From Oceanobacter mangrovi (lineage in GTDB: Bacteria > Pseudomonadota > Gammaproteobacteria > Pseudomonadales > Oceanobacteraceae), in the NCBI RefSeq assembly GCF_019740315.1, contig NZ_JAHXZR010000006.1, positions 186,001-250,000 on the forward strand: a stretch of DNA of 64,000 bases, given 5' to 3'. The translations under genes were made by a program, and so were the position numbers. Of the stretch, positions 8,970-19,749 are shown piece after piece. The stretch's first letter is position 1. Every line of letters begins with the position of its first letter. Below the pieces are notes generated by a model that made no database searches, was not told the origin of the DNA, and saw only the letters and a program-made list of their open reading frames with translations.

Positions 8970-10052
8970 TTATTTCTCCTGCAGCACCGGGAAGCGTAAT
9001 TGTATGTTGTCGGCATTACCCAGTACCGAGCCATCACCCATTTCGATACCAACAAAACCAGCGTCTGGCGCACCGTCGCCCAACAGGCCATGCTCAAAAG
9101 CAAACTCCGACATAAATTTCATGGTGCTGGCGAACTGTGGGCTTTGCACCGCTGCCGCAGCGGATGCCGGGCTGTAGAAATCGATGGTGCTGAGCTGTTG
9201 CTCTACAGACGCCACGCTGGTTTGCAGCGCGGCAGCAGAATATTCCATCAGATCCTTATGTTTGGGATTGTTGGCATCCAGCATATCCACCACTTCGTAC
9301 CAGGCACCGGCAATGGCCTTGCCCAGTTCCGGGTGCGCTTGCAAGGTATTGGTATGTACCGCCATGACATCGACGATTTCCCCGGGAAGCTGTGCGGAAT
9401 CAAACAGCACGTGGGTATTCGGATATTGCTCCAGAATGGTCGACAGCTGGGGCTTCCAGGTCACCACCACACTGGTGTCCGGCGAACCAAACACAGAGCC
9501 AATATCAGCATCCGAAGTGTTGACGACAGACACATCTTTTTCAGACATACCCGCCCCAGACAACGCCCTCGCCATCAGGTAATGAGAGCCCGTCAGCTCC
9601 ACCAGATTGACAGACTTGCCCTTCAGGTCAGCCATGGTTTTGATATCGTCCCGAACAATGATGCCGTCGCTACCAGCGGAATTGCTCATCAGCATCAGCG
9701 CGGTGGTATCGACCCCGGAGGCGGCCGGAATCGTCAGCGCATCCAGTGAAATGGCAATCACGGCATCAAATTCACCGGCAGCAAACTGGGTTTGGGCTTC
9801 GATGTAGTCATTCAGTTGTACCGCTGTGATATCGATGCCGTAACGCTCACCCCACTTGTCGAGGATGCCCTTGTCTTCGGCATAACCGAGTGGCACAGAA
9901 CCCGCGTAGATGGTCCAGGCGATACGGTATTGGTCTTTGGCCAGCGCCGCTGGTGAGGCCATTGCCAGAGCAGCCGTCATGGCAGCTGTCATCGCAGAAC
10001 CCACAGCGGTGCGTGCCAGCAGACGGCTGACAGGATTAATCGGAAACTTCAT
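8970..10052 (-). CDS. ABC transporter periplasmic binding protein, urea-carboxylase-region type (NMT1/TauA fold)
   Basis: A 360-residue protein with a long signal peptide (basic start, Ala-rich core, cleavage after ASPAALA near residue 38). The mature part starts KDQYRIAWTIYAGSVPLGY and resembles the TauA/NMT1-like binding proteins found beside urea carboxylase genes. It should bind a small nitrogen compound in the periplasm. The permease and ATPase normally encoded next to it are missing here; only a hydrolase gene follows, 2 bases away. AGGAG precedes the ATG. A LysR gene lies just upstream on the same strand and is the likely regulator. Urea-like ligand is an inference from the family. Confidence 0.82.
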   Translation of the reverse strand: MKFPINPVSRLLARTAVGSAMTAAMTAALAMASPAALAKDQYRIAWTIYAGSVPLGYAEDKGILDKWGERYGIDITAVQLNDYIEAQTQFAAGEFDAVIAISLDALTIPAASGVDTTALMLMSNSAGSDGIIVRDDIKTMADLKGKSVNLVELTGSHYLMARALSGAGMSEKDVSVVNTSDADIGSVFGSPDTSVVVTWKPQLSTILEQYPNTHVLFDSAQLPGEIVDVMAVHTNTLQAHPELGKAIAGAWYEVVDMLDANNPKHKDLMEYSAAALQTSVASVEQQLSTIDFYSPASAAAAVQSPQFASTMKFMSEFAFEHGLLGDGAPDAGFVGIEMGDGSVLGNADNIQLRFPVLQEK

Positions 10053-10143
10053 GATGGATACTCCTGATCAAAGATGCTGTCAGGATGCAAAGACAAAGGA
10101 GGATGAAAAATGACTGCGTGTGCAGGTTTACGTGCAGGAGCTG

Positions 10144-11061
10144 TCAGGTGACTCGGCCAGCCCCTAACAGCTGTAACAGTTCCCGGACGATAGCGCGCTC
10201 ACCGGCAGCCGGAGTCCATGCGGCTTGCAGCCGGGACTTGTGTTCCAGTTGATCCGCCAGCACCGCGACAAAACGACCCTGCTGCAAATACGGTTCGGCA
10301 AAATGCTGCGGGACAAAGCCGACATATCGGCCAGACAGAATCAGGATCACCAGTGCTTCAAGGTTCGACGAGAAGATCTGTTCGCCGCGATGCTGAGCCG
10401 CCAGTGACGACAAGTCACTGCTATTGAGGAACTTGCGGGTGACAAAGTCATGTTCCAGCAAGGATTCCCGCACAGCAGTTTCATCCGCCCCCGCCGCCAA
10501 TAACTGCCCGACCACAGAGTGCGGCGCACAGAACAGCTTATCGACTTCTTCATAGAGCGGCGCATAGTTGAGCCATGCCTGTGGCGTTTCAAAAATGCCC
10601 AGCGCGACATCGACACGCTTTTCCGCCAGCTGCCGTTCTGCTTCCGCCGGGGTATGAACCTGCAGCGAAATATCGATGTCGGCACCATAACGCCGCACCA
10701 GGGTTTGCAGTGCAAGCGGTAGCGGACAATTGGGATCGCTGACGAGATTGTCGATCATGCTGATCGCCAGACTGCCACCAGCGGGCGTACCCAGTTCCGA
10801 AACATGCTGGCGGAAGCTGCGCAGCGCGCCAAACAACTGCACCGCCTGACGGTATACCTGATCGCCATCAGCGGTGAGTTCGAAGCCCTGACGACCGCGT
10901 TCACACAGCCGTAATCCCAGTTGTTCTTCCAGCCGGGCAATCGCCCGGCTGATGGTAGATGCGTCTTTATTCAGCGCCGCCTGAGCATTGGCAATGCCGT
11001 TCATCTCGACCACTGCCATGTAGATGCGCAACAGCTTGAGATTGATATCAACCAGATTCAT
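10144..11061 (-). CDS. LysR-family transcriptional regulator
   Basis: A 305-residue protein with an N-terminal winged helix-turn-helix (residues about 5-65; AQAALNKDASTISRAIARLEEQ, recognition helix around residues 35-50) and a two-lobed effector domain. GGAGCGTGAT precedes the ATG. It is encoded 38 bases after the SulP gene and 91 bases before the binding-protein gene, all on the minus strand. It most likely controls the binding protein and hydrolase genes downstream, or itself together with them; this is inferred from position. The effector is unknown. Confidence 0.88.
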   Translation of the reverse strand: MNLVDINLKLLRIYMAVVEMNGIANAQAALNKDASTISRAIARLEEQLGLRLCERGRQGFELTADGDQVYRQAVQLFGALRSFRQHVSELGTPAGGSLAISMIDNLVSDPNCPLPLALQTLVRRYGADIDISLQVHTPAEAERQLAEKRVDVALGIFETPQAWLNYAPLYEEVDKLFCAPHSVVGQLLAAGADETAVRESLLEHDFVTRKFLNSSDLSSLAAQHRGEQIFSSNLEALVILILSGRYVGFVPQHFAEPYLQQGRFVAVLADQLEHKSRLQAAWTPAAGERAIVRELLQLLGAGRVT

Positions 11062-11099
11062 ATCACGCTCCGATCAATCAGCTTGCCGAATCAGTCGCA

Positions 11100-12677
11100 T
11101 CAGGCCAGTTCGTCGACCGCCACCTTGTAGTTAGGGTCTTCGATGACGTTGACGTCACACTGGTTACCGGCCTTTTTCAACAGCTTGCGACATTCTTCAC
11201 TGAGGTGCAGCAGGTGCAACTCCTTGCCCGCTTCGCTGTAGCGTTCGGCCAGGGTGTCGATGGCTTCCAGCGCAGAATGGTCCATCACCCGACTGTCGGC
11301 GAAGTCGATCAACACCCGTTGCGGGTCGTTGTCGATATCAAACAGATCACGGAAAGAGGTCACTGAACCAAAAAACAGTGGGCCGTAAACCTTGTAGAGC
11401 TTGGCACCATCAGGCTGCAGCTGGCTCAGTGCATTAATACGCTTGGCGGCCTGCCAGGCGAATACCAGCGCCGATACGATCACGCCGATAATCACGGCAA
11501 TTGCCAGATCCGTCAGCACCGTCACCACGGTAACCAGCACCAGCACAAACATATCGTGCTTGGGTACTTTGCCGATCATGCGGAAGGAAGCCCATTCGAA
11601 GGTGCCAATCACCACCATAAACATCACGCCAACCAGGGCTGCGATGGGAATCTGCTCAATCAATGGAGAGGCAAACAGAATGAAGCTCAGCAGGAACAGC
11701 GCTGCAGCGATACCAGACAGACGCCCACGACCACCAGAGCTGACGTTAATCATCGACTGGCCGATCATGGCGCAGCCGCCCATACCACCGATAAAGCCGG
11801 TGATAATATTGGCAGTTCCCTGCGCCACACATTCCTTGTTGCCACGGCCACGGGAATTGGTCATTTCATCAATGACGGTCACCGTCAGTAGTGACTCAAT
11901 CAGGCCGATAGCCGCAAAAATCGCCGAATACGGCAGGATGAACATCAGGGTGTCTAGCGTGAACGGCACATTCGGCACCGCGATTGGCGGCAAGCCACCA
12001 GCAATGGATGCCAGGTCACCCACGGTTTTGGTATCCAGATCCAGCCCAAAGGTCAGCATCGAAGCCACCAGAATACCGGCCAGTGCCGAAGGTACCGCTT
12101 TGGTCAGCTTCGGCAGATTGATGGTGATAAACATGGTCAGCGCAATCAGCCCCAACATAATGCCCAGTTCAGCACCGCTGAACCATTCACCATGCAGCCA
12201 GCCCCACTTACCTTCCGGCGTGCTGACCTGCAACTGTGGCAACTGGGCCAGGAAGATCACAATCGCCAGACCATTCACAAAACCCAGCATCACAGGGTAA
12301 GGCACCAACCGGATAAATTTACCCAGCCGCAAGGCTCCGGCGCTGATCTGGATAATCCCCATCAGGATCACCGCTGCAAACAGATATTGCACACCCATGC
12401 CGTCGCCAAAGTCGCGTTCGGCTTCCGCCACCAGCGACACCATCACGACCGCCAGGGCACCGGCAGCACCGGAAATCATGCCTGGTCGACCGCCGATACA
12501 AGCCGTCACCAGACCGACCATAAAGGCCGCATACAAACCCACCAGCGGGTGCACACCTGCAACAAACGCAAATGCTACCGCTTCTGGCACCAGCGCCAGC
12601 GCTACCGTCAAACCTGAAAGAACATCGTTCTTGATGTTCGGAGAGAAAGTTTGAGCAAACTCCCTGAAGAACTGCAT
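11100..12677 (-). CDS. SulP-family anion transporter with STAS domain
   Basis: A 525-residue SLC26/SulP carrier. Residues about 1-400 hold the membrane domain with the family signature near the start ([20 protein letters not shown]) and a run of Gly/Ala-rich helices. Residues about 415-520 form a cytoplasmic STAS domain ([19 protein letters not shown]). Family members move sulfate, bicarbonate or other anions with H+ or Na+. The short linker and overall length fit the BicA-like bicarbonate branch, but sequence alone does not fix the substrate. It is the first gene of a minus-strand series leading into the LysR gene. Confidence 0.87.
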   Translation of the reverse strand: MQFFREFAQTFSPNIKNDVLSGLTVALALVPEAVAFAFVAGVHPLVGLYAAFMVGLVTACIGGRPGMISGAAGALAVVMVSLVAEAERDFGDGMGVQYLFAAVILMGIIQISAGALRLGKFIRLVPYPVMLGFVNGLAIVIFLAQLPQLQVSTPEGKWGWLHGEWFSGAELGIMLGLIALTMFITINLPKLTKAVPSALAGILVASMLTFGLDLDTKTVGDLASIAGGLPPIAVPNVPFTLDTLMFILPYSAIFAAIGLIESLLTVTVIDEMTNSRGRGNKECVAQGTANIITGFIGGMGGCAMIGQSMINVSSGGRGRLSGIAAALFLLSFILFASPLIEQIPIAALVGVMFMVVIGTFEWASFRMIGKVPKHDMFVLVLVTVVTVLTDLAIAVIIGVIVSALVFAWQAAKRINALSQLQPDGAKLYKVYGPLFFGSVTSFRDLFDIDNDPQRVLIDFADSRVMDHSALEAIDTLAERYSEAGKELHLLHLSEECRKLLKKAGNQCDVNVIEDPNYKVAVDELA

Positions 12678-13077
12678 TGAGGACCCACCCGCTTGAAAGA
12701 GGAGATTGAGAATTCGGAAAGGCGCGCACTATACCAGTACATCCCGACAAATTCAGGGCACAGCCGCAGATGGGCAGGATCAGCAAGGAAAACAGGCGGG
12801 AATGCACAGAGTGTCAGGCGTCATCCCGGACGCTTCCGGCCAGAGCAGGATTTTCCGTCATTCTGAACGGTTCGGATCGCGCAGGCTCAGGATCCATAGC
12901 GCATGGCAAGATTCATCGCCGCAGTCCCCTAATGCCGTTTACTTGAACCATCCAGTCTGGACAGCAGCGCAGACGGGCCGCCTGCATAAATGCCTTGCTG
13001 TGGGCGGGACGCCGGCACTCCCGGGTAAACATTCACTGAGTTGAACAGCGGATGGCTGTCAAAGCCATCCGGCATTA
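12678..13077. other. Intergenic region with dispersed repeat; no gene seen
   Basis: About 400 bases between the SulP gene start and the Nramp-like gene stop. Bases 12815-12905 are a copy of the dispersed GTCAT-C-GGA...GGATCCA element described separately. A short perfect hairpin (GGATGGCT / AGCCATCC, 13049-13069) lies just after the Nramp-like stop and may help end that transcript, although no T run follows it on the minus strand. The part next to 12678 should hold the SulP promoter; no convincing -35/-10 pair was identified. Confidence 0.6.
12815..12905. repeat. Dispersed GTCAT..GGATCCA repeat, copy 1
   Basis: The segment starts GTCATCCCGGACG and has an inner second module starting GTCATTCTGAAC, then GGTTCGGA, then CGCAGGCT-AGGATCCA. 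The second module recurs in inverted orientation at about 21079-21136, sharing TTCGGA, CAGGCT and GGATCCA blocks in the same order. Such intergenic palindromic modules are common in proteobacterial genomes and probably do not code. Confidence 0.65.
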
Positions 13078-14358
13078 TCACATCAGCCACTTCCACCAGA
13101 TAAACAGCGCCACAAAACCGGCCAGGTAGATCAGGCCCGCGATCGACAACAGATTCAGCGCGCCGGTCATTTGCAGCTCTTGCGGTAAACGCGAACGGCG
13201 AATCAGTACATAGTTGAGCAAGGCCACCAGCGGTGCTGCAACAAAACCAACGGTCATGGCGAAGTTCAGCATCGGCATCAGGGCAGACGTCCACAGCAAC
13301 ACAATGCCCAGTGAAACGGCGGCGATCCCCATAATCCAGTAACCCAGCGTGCGGTCGTTTTCAGCAGGCTTGCCAGTCAGCATCAGGCTTTGGGCTTCCG
13401 CAAGCACCCGACCATAGCCATCCAGTACGGTCAGCATGCTGCCAAAAATACAGAAGAAGGCGATGGTGGCGATCATCAGACGAGACCAGTCACCAATGGT
13501 ATCGGTGTACAGACTCACCAGCTGACGGGTGAAGCCAACCCCTCCGGTCGCCAGCTGGGTACCGGTGCCATAAAGCAACATGGCGCCCAGAGCCAGAAAA
13601 ACGATGGCCAAAACAGCCGTCACAATATAACCAACGTTGAAATCCAGCAGCGCCGACTGCGGTGTAATGTTGTCGTTTTCACTCATCTGCTGTTTCAGCC
13701 ACAGCGAGGTAATCGCGGAAATATCAATGGTCGTTGGCATCCAGCCCATGGTCACCACCAGAAAACCCAGGGCACTCAGTTGCCAGGCCGACGGCAGTTC
13801 TTCTGCGGGCACCACCACACTGCTGCCACCGGTTTTGGCAAAGGCAATCACTACCGCCAAAACGGTCGATACACTCAGCACCACCATGATGATTTTCGAC
13901 ACCGCATCCAGTGCCTTGTAATGACCCTTGAACAGAATCAGCAAACAAACGGCAATCACAATGGTCGCCAGCCAGCCAATCGCCAGACCACCCGGCACGA
14001 AATAGTCAAGCAAATGGGCGCTGAACAACAACAGCGCAGCTGAATTAACAATGGCACCAACCAGACACAACAGGGTAAACAGATACAGATAGGGTTTGCC
14101 CATACGAGCATAACCCTGCAACAGGCTCTCGCCGGTGCCTGCGGTGTACTGCACAGCAGCACGGAAGAATGGATACTTGAACAGGTTAACCAGCAAAATC
14201 AGAATCGCCAGCTGCCAGCCGTATTTGGCTCCGGCCTGGGTTGAAGCCACCAGATGGGAGCCACCAACACAGCATGCGGCGGTTACGATACCTGGCCCGA
14301 ATGAGGCCAGAGTGCGGGATAATCGATTGGCGTCTGGCTGCGACGCGACTGTATCCAT
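13078..14358 (-). CDS. Nramp-family transporter homologue with altered metal-site motifs
   Basis: A 426-residue membrane protein with eleven or so helices. It starts with the Nramp first-helix signature frame GPG-V-A ... QAG-KYG, but the metal-binding DPGN motif of the family aligns with GGSH here. In the sixth helix the usual MPH reads MPT. The remaining helices (for example FNVGYIVTAVLAIVFLALGAM and TLGYWIMG) align in order. True Nramps carry Mn2+ or Fe2+ with protons, and the Asp and Asn lost here are direct metal ligands in solved structures. This protein therefore probably handles another cation or solute. The length and helix pattern are otherwise intact, so it looks like a functional divergent branch and not a decayed gene. 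Confidence 0.8.
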   Translation of the reverse strand: MDTVASQPDANRLSRTLASFGPGIVTAACCVGGSHLVASTQAGAKYGWQLAILILLVNLFKYPFFRAAVQYTAGTGESLLQGYARMGKPYLYLFTLLCLVGAIVNSAALLLFSAHLLDYFVPGGLAIGWLATIVIAVCLLILFKGHYKALDAVSKIIMVVLSVSTVLAVVIAFAKTGGSSVVVPAEELPSAWQLSALGFLVVTMGWMPTTIDISAITSLWLKQQMSENDNITPQSALLDFNVGYIVTAVLAIVFLALGAMLLYGTGTQLATGGVGFTRQLVSLYTDTIGDWSRLMIATIAFFCIFGSMLTVLDGYGRVLAEAQSLMLTGKPAENDRTLGYWIMGIAAVSLGIVLLWTSALMPMLNFAMTVGFVAAPLVALLNYVLIRRSRLPQELQMTGALNLLSIAGLIYLAGFVALFIWWKWLM

Positions 14359-14812
14359 GAGGGTTCCTTGACTAAGCGTTCAGTTAACAAAATGGGCCAA
14401 TATGCTACGCCTGTTCAAGGGTCTGGAAAAGCGGTGTCCGGGGCTTTAAAAAGTTTGAATATTCCAGTTTTTGGAAACCTCTGTTCCAATGTGGCCGGAT
14501 CATTGAATATGCACTGTTTTGAGTCATGAGCAATGTCGATCTGACTGGCAATTGACGTAATTTCTGACCCCGCCGGGTCGTGCAACCCAGACACACAGCA
14601 AGGCTTTTGTCATAGCTGCATGGATACCAGGGCAAGCCTGGTATAACGGTGGATTAAAACACTCCGCAATCCCGAACTTTTCCGAATCCGCAAAACGCCC
14701 CGTCCTCCTGAGCTTGCCTCAGGAACCATAGTGCATGTCAACATTCAACCCCGCATGAATACCAGAAGGCTGCCACAACGACGGTTGAAGCCATGACAAG
14801 CCTGGCTTTGTC
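14359..14812. other. Intergenic region; no gene supported
   Basis: About 450 bases between the Nramp-like gene start and the CheX gene stop. One 76-codon frame on the minus strand (14405-14635) lacks a ribosome site and protein-like composition. Bases 14703-14735 contain a CTGAGCTTGCCTCAGG palindrome followed by AACCATA, related to the core of the 60-bp tandem repeat at 27.8 kb. Confidence 0.55.
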
Positions 14813-15304
14813 CTATTGATAATAACTCTGCGCCTGTCGCAGGCTATGATCGAACACCACTTCAATAAAAAACGGCCCGGCCTTGGTCTGGAACGGAATC
14901 ACCATCACAGGCCCGGCCACCTCGTGGGCGATCATGTCTTCGCCGCTGAGCAGCTGTGGTTGTGCCATATGAAAATCAAAGCCCTTTTCCCACAACAGTT
15001 TGCGGGCACCACCCGACAGCATGTTAGTAAGCTCACCTGTAAGATCACGGCAGCTATCGTCGTATTCGACGATTTCCTCACCCAGCATGCTGGAACTGAT
15101 ACAAAGAATGGCGGCTTCAGAAAAGCTGATGGCTAGCGAGCCCTTGACGGTGTCGCCTGACATCGGAATCAGGCCAGTGACCACTCCGAGCGGAGCATCG
15201 TCCTGCTTGAGCCAGGGTTTGGAATACTCACAGCTCATGGATGCCATGGTGGCGAGAATGTGATTGATGGTTTCAACAAACGGATTTATGTATTCGACGT
15301 TCAT
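14813..15304 (-). CDS. CheX-family chemotaxis phosphatase-like protein
   Basis: A 163-residue protein of the CheX/CheC/FliY fold. The central helix has DLTGELTNMLSGGARK, with the Glu and Asn spaced as in the CheY-P phosphatase site (E-x2-N). The N-terminal part (NPFVETINHILATM) matches the CheX start. Such proteins take phosphate off CheY-like response regulators. It stands alone, with no che genes nearby. The ATG at 15304 is used; a GTG directly precedes it. GAGG about 13 bases upstream is a weak ribosome site. Confidence 0.8.
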   Translation of the reverse strand: MNVEYINPFVETINHILATMASMSCEYSKPWLKQDDAPLGVVTGLIPMSGDTVKGSLAISFSEAAILCISSSMLGEEIVEYDDSCRDLTGELTNMLSGGARKLLWEKGFDFHMAQPQLLSGEDMIAHEVAGPVMVIPFQTKAGPFFIEVVFDHSLRQAQSYYQ

Positions 15305-15425
15305 CACCCGTACTGCCTCTATAGCCCTCTGACCGACCCATCACCAGAATCGAGATCAGACCATTAAGCGGATTCGACGTACGCAACTCCTGTTGGCTGT
15401 CCTACTAATTCTAGCGGCAACGGCC

Positions 15426-15463
15426 AAAAGAAAAGGCCGGGCTTCCTTACTGGAAACCCGGCC
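15426..15463 (-). terminator. Rho-independent terminator of hpt
   Basis: On the minus strand a 12-pair GC-rich stem (GGCCGGGTTTCC / GGAAGCCCGGCC, one mismatch-like G-T pair) with a short loop is followed by TTTTCTTTT. It lies about 95 bases after the hpt stop. Confidence 0.85.
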
Positions 15464-15558
15464 TTCCATGATCAACTGCCTTACCTGACCGGCTGATCAG
15501 TTTTAGCGAGCAGATTTCAGCTTTTACCGGCTCACGAACGAATAACGACTTTGTAAAA

Positions 15559-16122
15559 TCAAAGACCCTTCACCGCGTAAATGCCTTTCAGGTTACGCCA
15601 GTAACCACGGTAATCCATGCCAAAACCGAACACGTAACGGTCTTCGAGGTCGAGACCGCTGAAATCCACGTCGAGCTTGTCGGTCTTGCGATCGTGAACC
15701 TTGTTACACAGCACGGCAGTCAGAACTTCCTTGGCACCCTGTTGCTTACAGGATTCAACCACTTCTGCCAGAGTGTGGCCTTCGTCAAAGATATCGTCGA
15801 GGATCAGCACATGGCGATCCTGCATCGGAATGGATGGCGGCGCCTGCCACTGCAATTCCGTGCTGCCAGTGGTCTCGCCACGGTAGCGAGTGGCGTGCAT
15901 GTAACCGACTTCAAGAGCGAACTCAAGCTTCGGCAGCAGATAGCCAGCCATCATCAAACCACCATTCATCACTGTGTATACCACTGGCATGGTACCGTCC
16001 AGCCGGGCAGTAATTTCGGCGGCCAGCTTATCAATGGCGGCGTCTACTTGCTCAGGGGAAATCAGCAGGTCTGCTTCCTGCAGAATGGTATCCAGTTCTT
16101 GTTGGGTCAGTTCTTGACTCAT
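15559..16122 (-). CDS. hpt: Hypoxanthine-guanine phosphoribosyltransferase
   Basis: A 187-residue type I phosphoribosyltransferase. It has the PRPP-binding motif VLILDDIFDEGHTL and the C-terminal FGFGMDYRGYWRNL segment of purine salvage enzymes. It joins hypoxanthine or guanine to PRPP to give IMP or GMP in the cytoplasm. The start at 16122 (MSQELTQ) is preferred over an upstream in-frame codon at 16140. It appears to be a single-gene unit ended by the terminator at 15426-15463. Confidence 0.9.
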   Translation of the reverse strand: MSQELTQQELDTILQEADLLISPEQVDAAIDKLAAEITARLDGTMPVVYTVMNGGLMMAGYLLPKLEFALEVGYMHATRYRGETTGSTELQWQAPPSIPMQDRHVLILDDIFDEGHTLAEVVESCKQQGAKEVLTAVLCNKVHDRKTDKLDVDFSGLDLEDRYVFGFGMDYRGYWRNLKGIYAVKGL

Positions 16123-16449
16123 TGAAGGTCTCTCGGCCAATGGTTAACTCAGATTGAAACGCGCGAGGATACCACAGCCTGCGGTGATCCCGCCCATTTC
16201 GAGTGCAATTCCCGGCTTGCTGGCAACTTTCATCAAGAATCTATCAATTAACCGCACAATAACAGGAACCGGCAAGCATCAGGCTTGCCAAAACAACCGT
16301 TATGGATTCACGCTGCCTAAAGCCTGAATGTCACTATAGCCAGCACAGCCCGGCACACCAGCGATGGCGAAACCCATGGCCTGATAGGTCACTTGTCAGC
16401 CCCATAGCCGATGCCAAACCTGAGCTGGCGGAACCAAAGGAGAACTCAA
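16123..16449. other. Divergent intergenic region between hpt and slp; nothing specific seen
   Basis: About 330 bases separating two genes that face away from each other, so promoters for both are expected here. No clear -35/-10 pair, operator repeat or RNA structure could be picked out by eye. The only clear signal is the AAAGGAGAA ribosome site of the plus-strand gene at 16436-16444. Confidence 0.5.
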
Positions 16450-17049
16450 TTGAACAAGTTTATTAGCGCCCTGGCGGCCAGTGGCGGCCTGCTGCTGGCA
16501 GGCTGTGCCAGCTATCCATCGTCGATTGAAGTCGCCAACCCGAAAACCCTGCCAACCATGCAGCAACTGATGAATAACCCGCAACAATACCAGGGCCAGA
16601 CCGTGGTGCTGGGCGGCGAACTGGTCTCGACTACCAACGAGAACAACGCCACCGAATTGGAAATCCTGCAAATTCCACTATGGAACTCCGGTAAACCACG
16701 GGCTGAAAAAGACAACTCCAGCGGCCGTTTCCGCGCCCGGCTGAATTATTTTGTCGACCCGCAAATCTATCAGCCTGGCCGTCTTGTCAGTATTCGTGGC
16801 GTCTTCACCGGTATTGAAGAAGGCAGTATTGGCGAGCACCAGTATCGCTTCCCGATGATTCAGGCCGACGGCATTGAATTATGGCCACAAGAACAGCCAC
16901 AGACGGAAGTTTATCTGCAAGCTGGCTGGGGCGTTTGGGGGCCATCGCCTTACTTGCTGACACCACATCGCAGCTACTATTACCCGGCACCGGCACCAAC
17001 CACCAAATCGGCACCACCAAAACCGGCCAAACGGACGCCGCCACAATAA
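16450..17049 (+). CDS. Slp-family outer-membrane lipoprotein
   Basis: A 199-residue lipoprotein. The start is taken as the TTG at 16450 because AAAGGAGAA lies 5-6 bases upstream and because this yields a clean signal peptide ending in the lipobox LLAGC near residue 19. The body (MQQLMNNPQQYQGQTVVLGG, then RFRARL, then VSIRGVFTG) matches the Slp/YeaY starvation-inducible lipoprotein family. The C-terminus is a proline/lysine tail. The family sits in the outer membrane with no fixed biochemical role. Upstream in-frame codons back to 16411 give no signal peptide at the start and are rejected. Confidence 0.83.
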   Translation: MNKFISALAASGGLLLAGCASYPSSIEVANPKTLPTMQQLMNNPQQYQGQTVVLGGELVSTTNENNATELEILQIPLWNSGKPRAEKDNSSGRFRARLNYFVDPQIYQPGRLVSIRGVFTGIEEGSIGEHQYRFPMIQADGIELWPQEQPQTEVYLQAGWGVWGPSPYLLTPHRSYYYPAPAPTTKSAPPKPAKRTPPQ

Positions 17050-19199
<2,150 letters not shown>

Positions 19200-19308
19200 A
19201 CTGACCAGCGCAATAAAAATTGCCTTAATAAACACAGGTTATTTGAATGCTCTCTGCAACCACGCTAGCATCTCTCGGCAACGTCACCGCCATTAAAAGT
19301 TACGCCGC

Positions 19309-19749
19309 ATGACCGACGTCTGGTTTTATGTGCTCGCCGCCACTACCGTCCCGGAACAGCTCAAATTTGTTTGTCGGTTGACGGAAAAAATCCAGGCGCA
19401 GGGCAAGCACACCTACATACATGTCGACGATGCGGCAATAGCCAGCGAGCTGGACGAAATGCTGTGGAATTTCCGGCCCAATGCCTTTGTTCCGCATCAG
19501 CTGGTTGCCGAGACACCAGCCAGTGAGCAATGTCCGGTGCACATCGGCTGGCAAGATGTACCGGTTAATCACCACGACGTGATGATTAATCTGAGCCAAC
19601 AGTTGCCAGGCTTTTTTGCCCGCTTCGAACGTTTGGTAGAAGTGGTGATTCAGGAAGATAATGTGCTGGATTGTACGCGCAACCATTATCGTTTTTTGCG
19701 TGATCGTGGCTATGACATTAGCCATCAGGATATGAGACTTCGGACATGA
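19309..19749 (+). CDS. holC: DNA polymerase III subunit chi
   Basis: A 146-residue protein matching the chi subunit over its length: VWFYVLA at the start, KIQAQGKHTYIHVDD, LWNFRPNAFVPHQLV, and the C-terminal RFLRDRGYDI. Chi links the clamp loader to SSB in the replisome. Its last bases overlap the start of the next gene (ATGA at 19746), as in pseudomonads where holC is followed by an acidic protein and valS. Confidence 0.92.
   Translation: MTDVWFYVLAATTVPEQLKFVCRLTEKIQAQGKHTYIHVDDAAIASELDEMLWNFRPNAFVPHQLVAETPASEQCPVHIGWQDVPVNHHDVMINLSQQLPGFFARFERLVEVVIQEDNVLDCTRNHYRFLRDRGYDISHQDMRLRT

Noticed and set aside
14405-14635. 76-codon minus-strand frame between the Nramp-like and CheX genes
   Set aside because: No ribosome site, odd composition with many Arg, Cys and Trp, and no likeness to a family.
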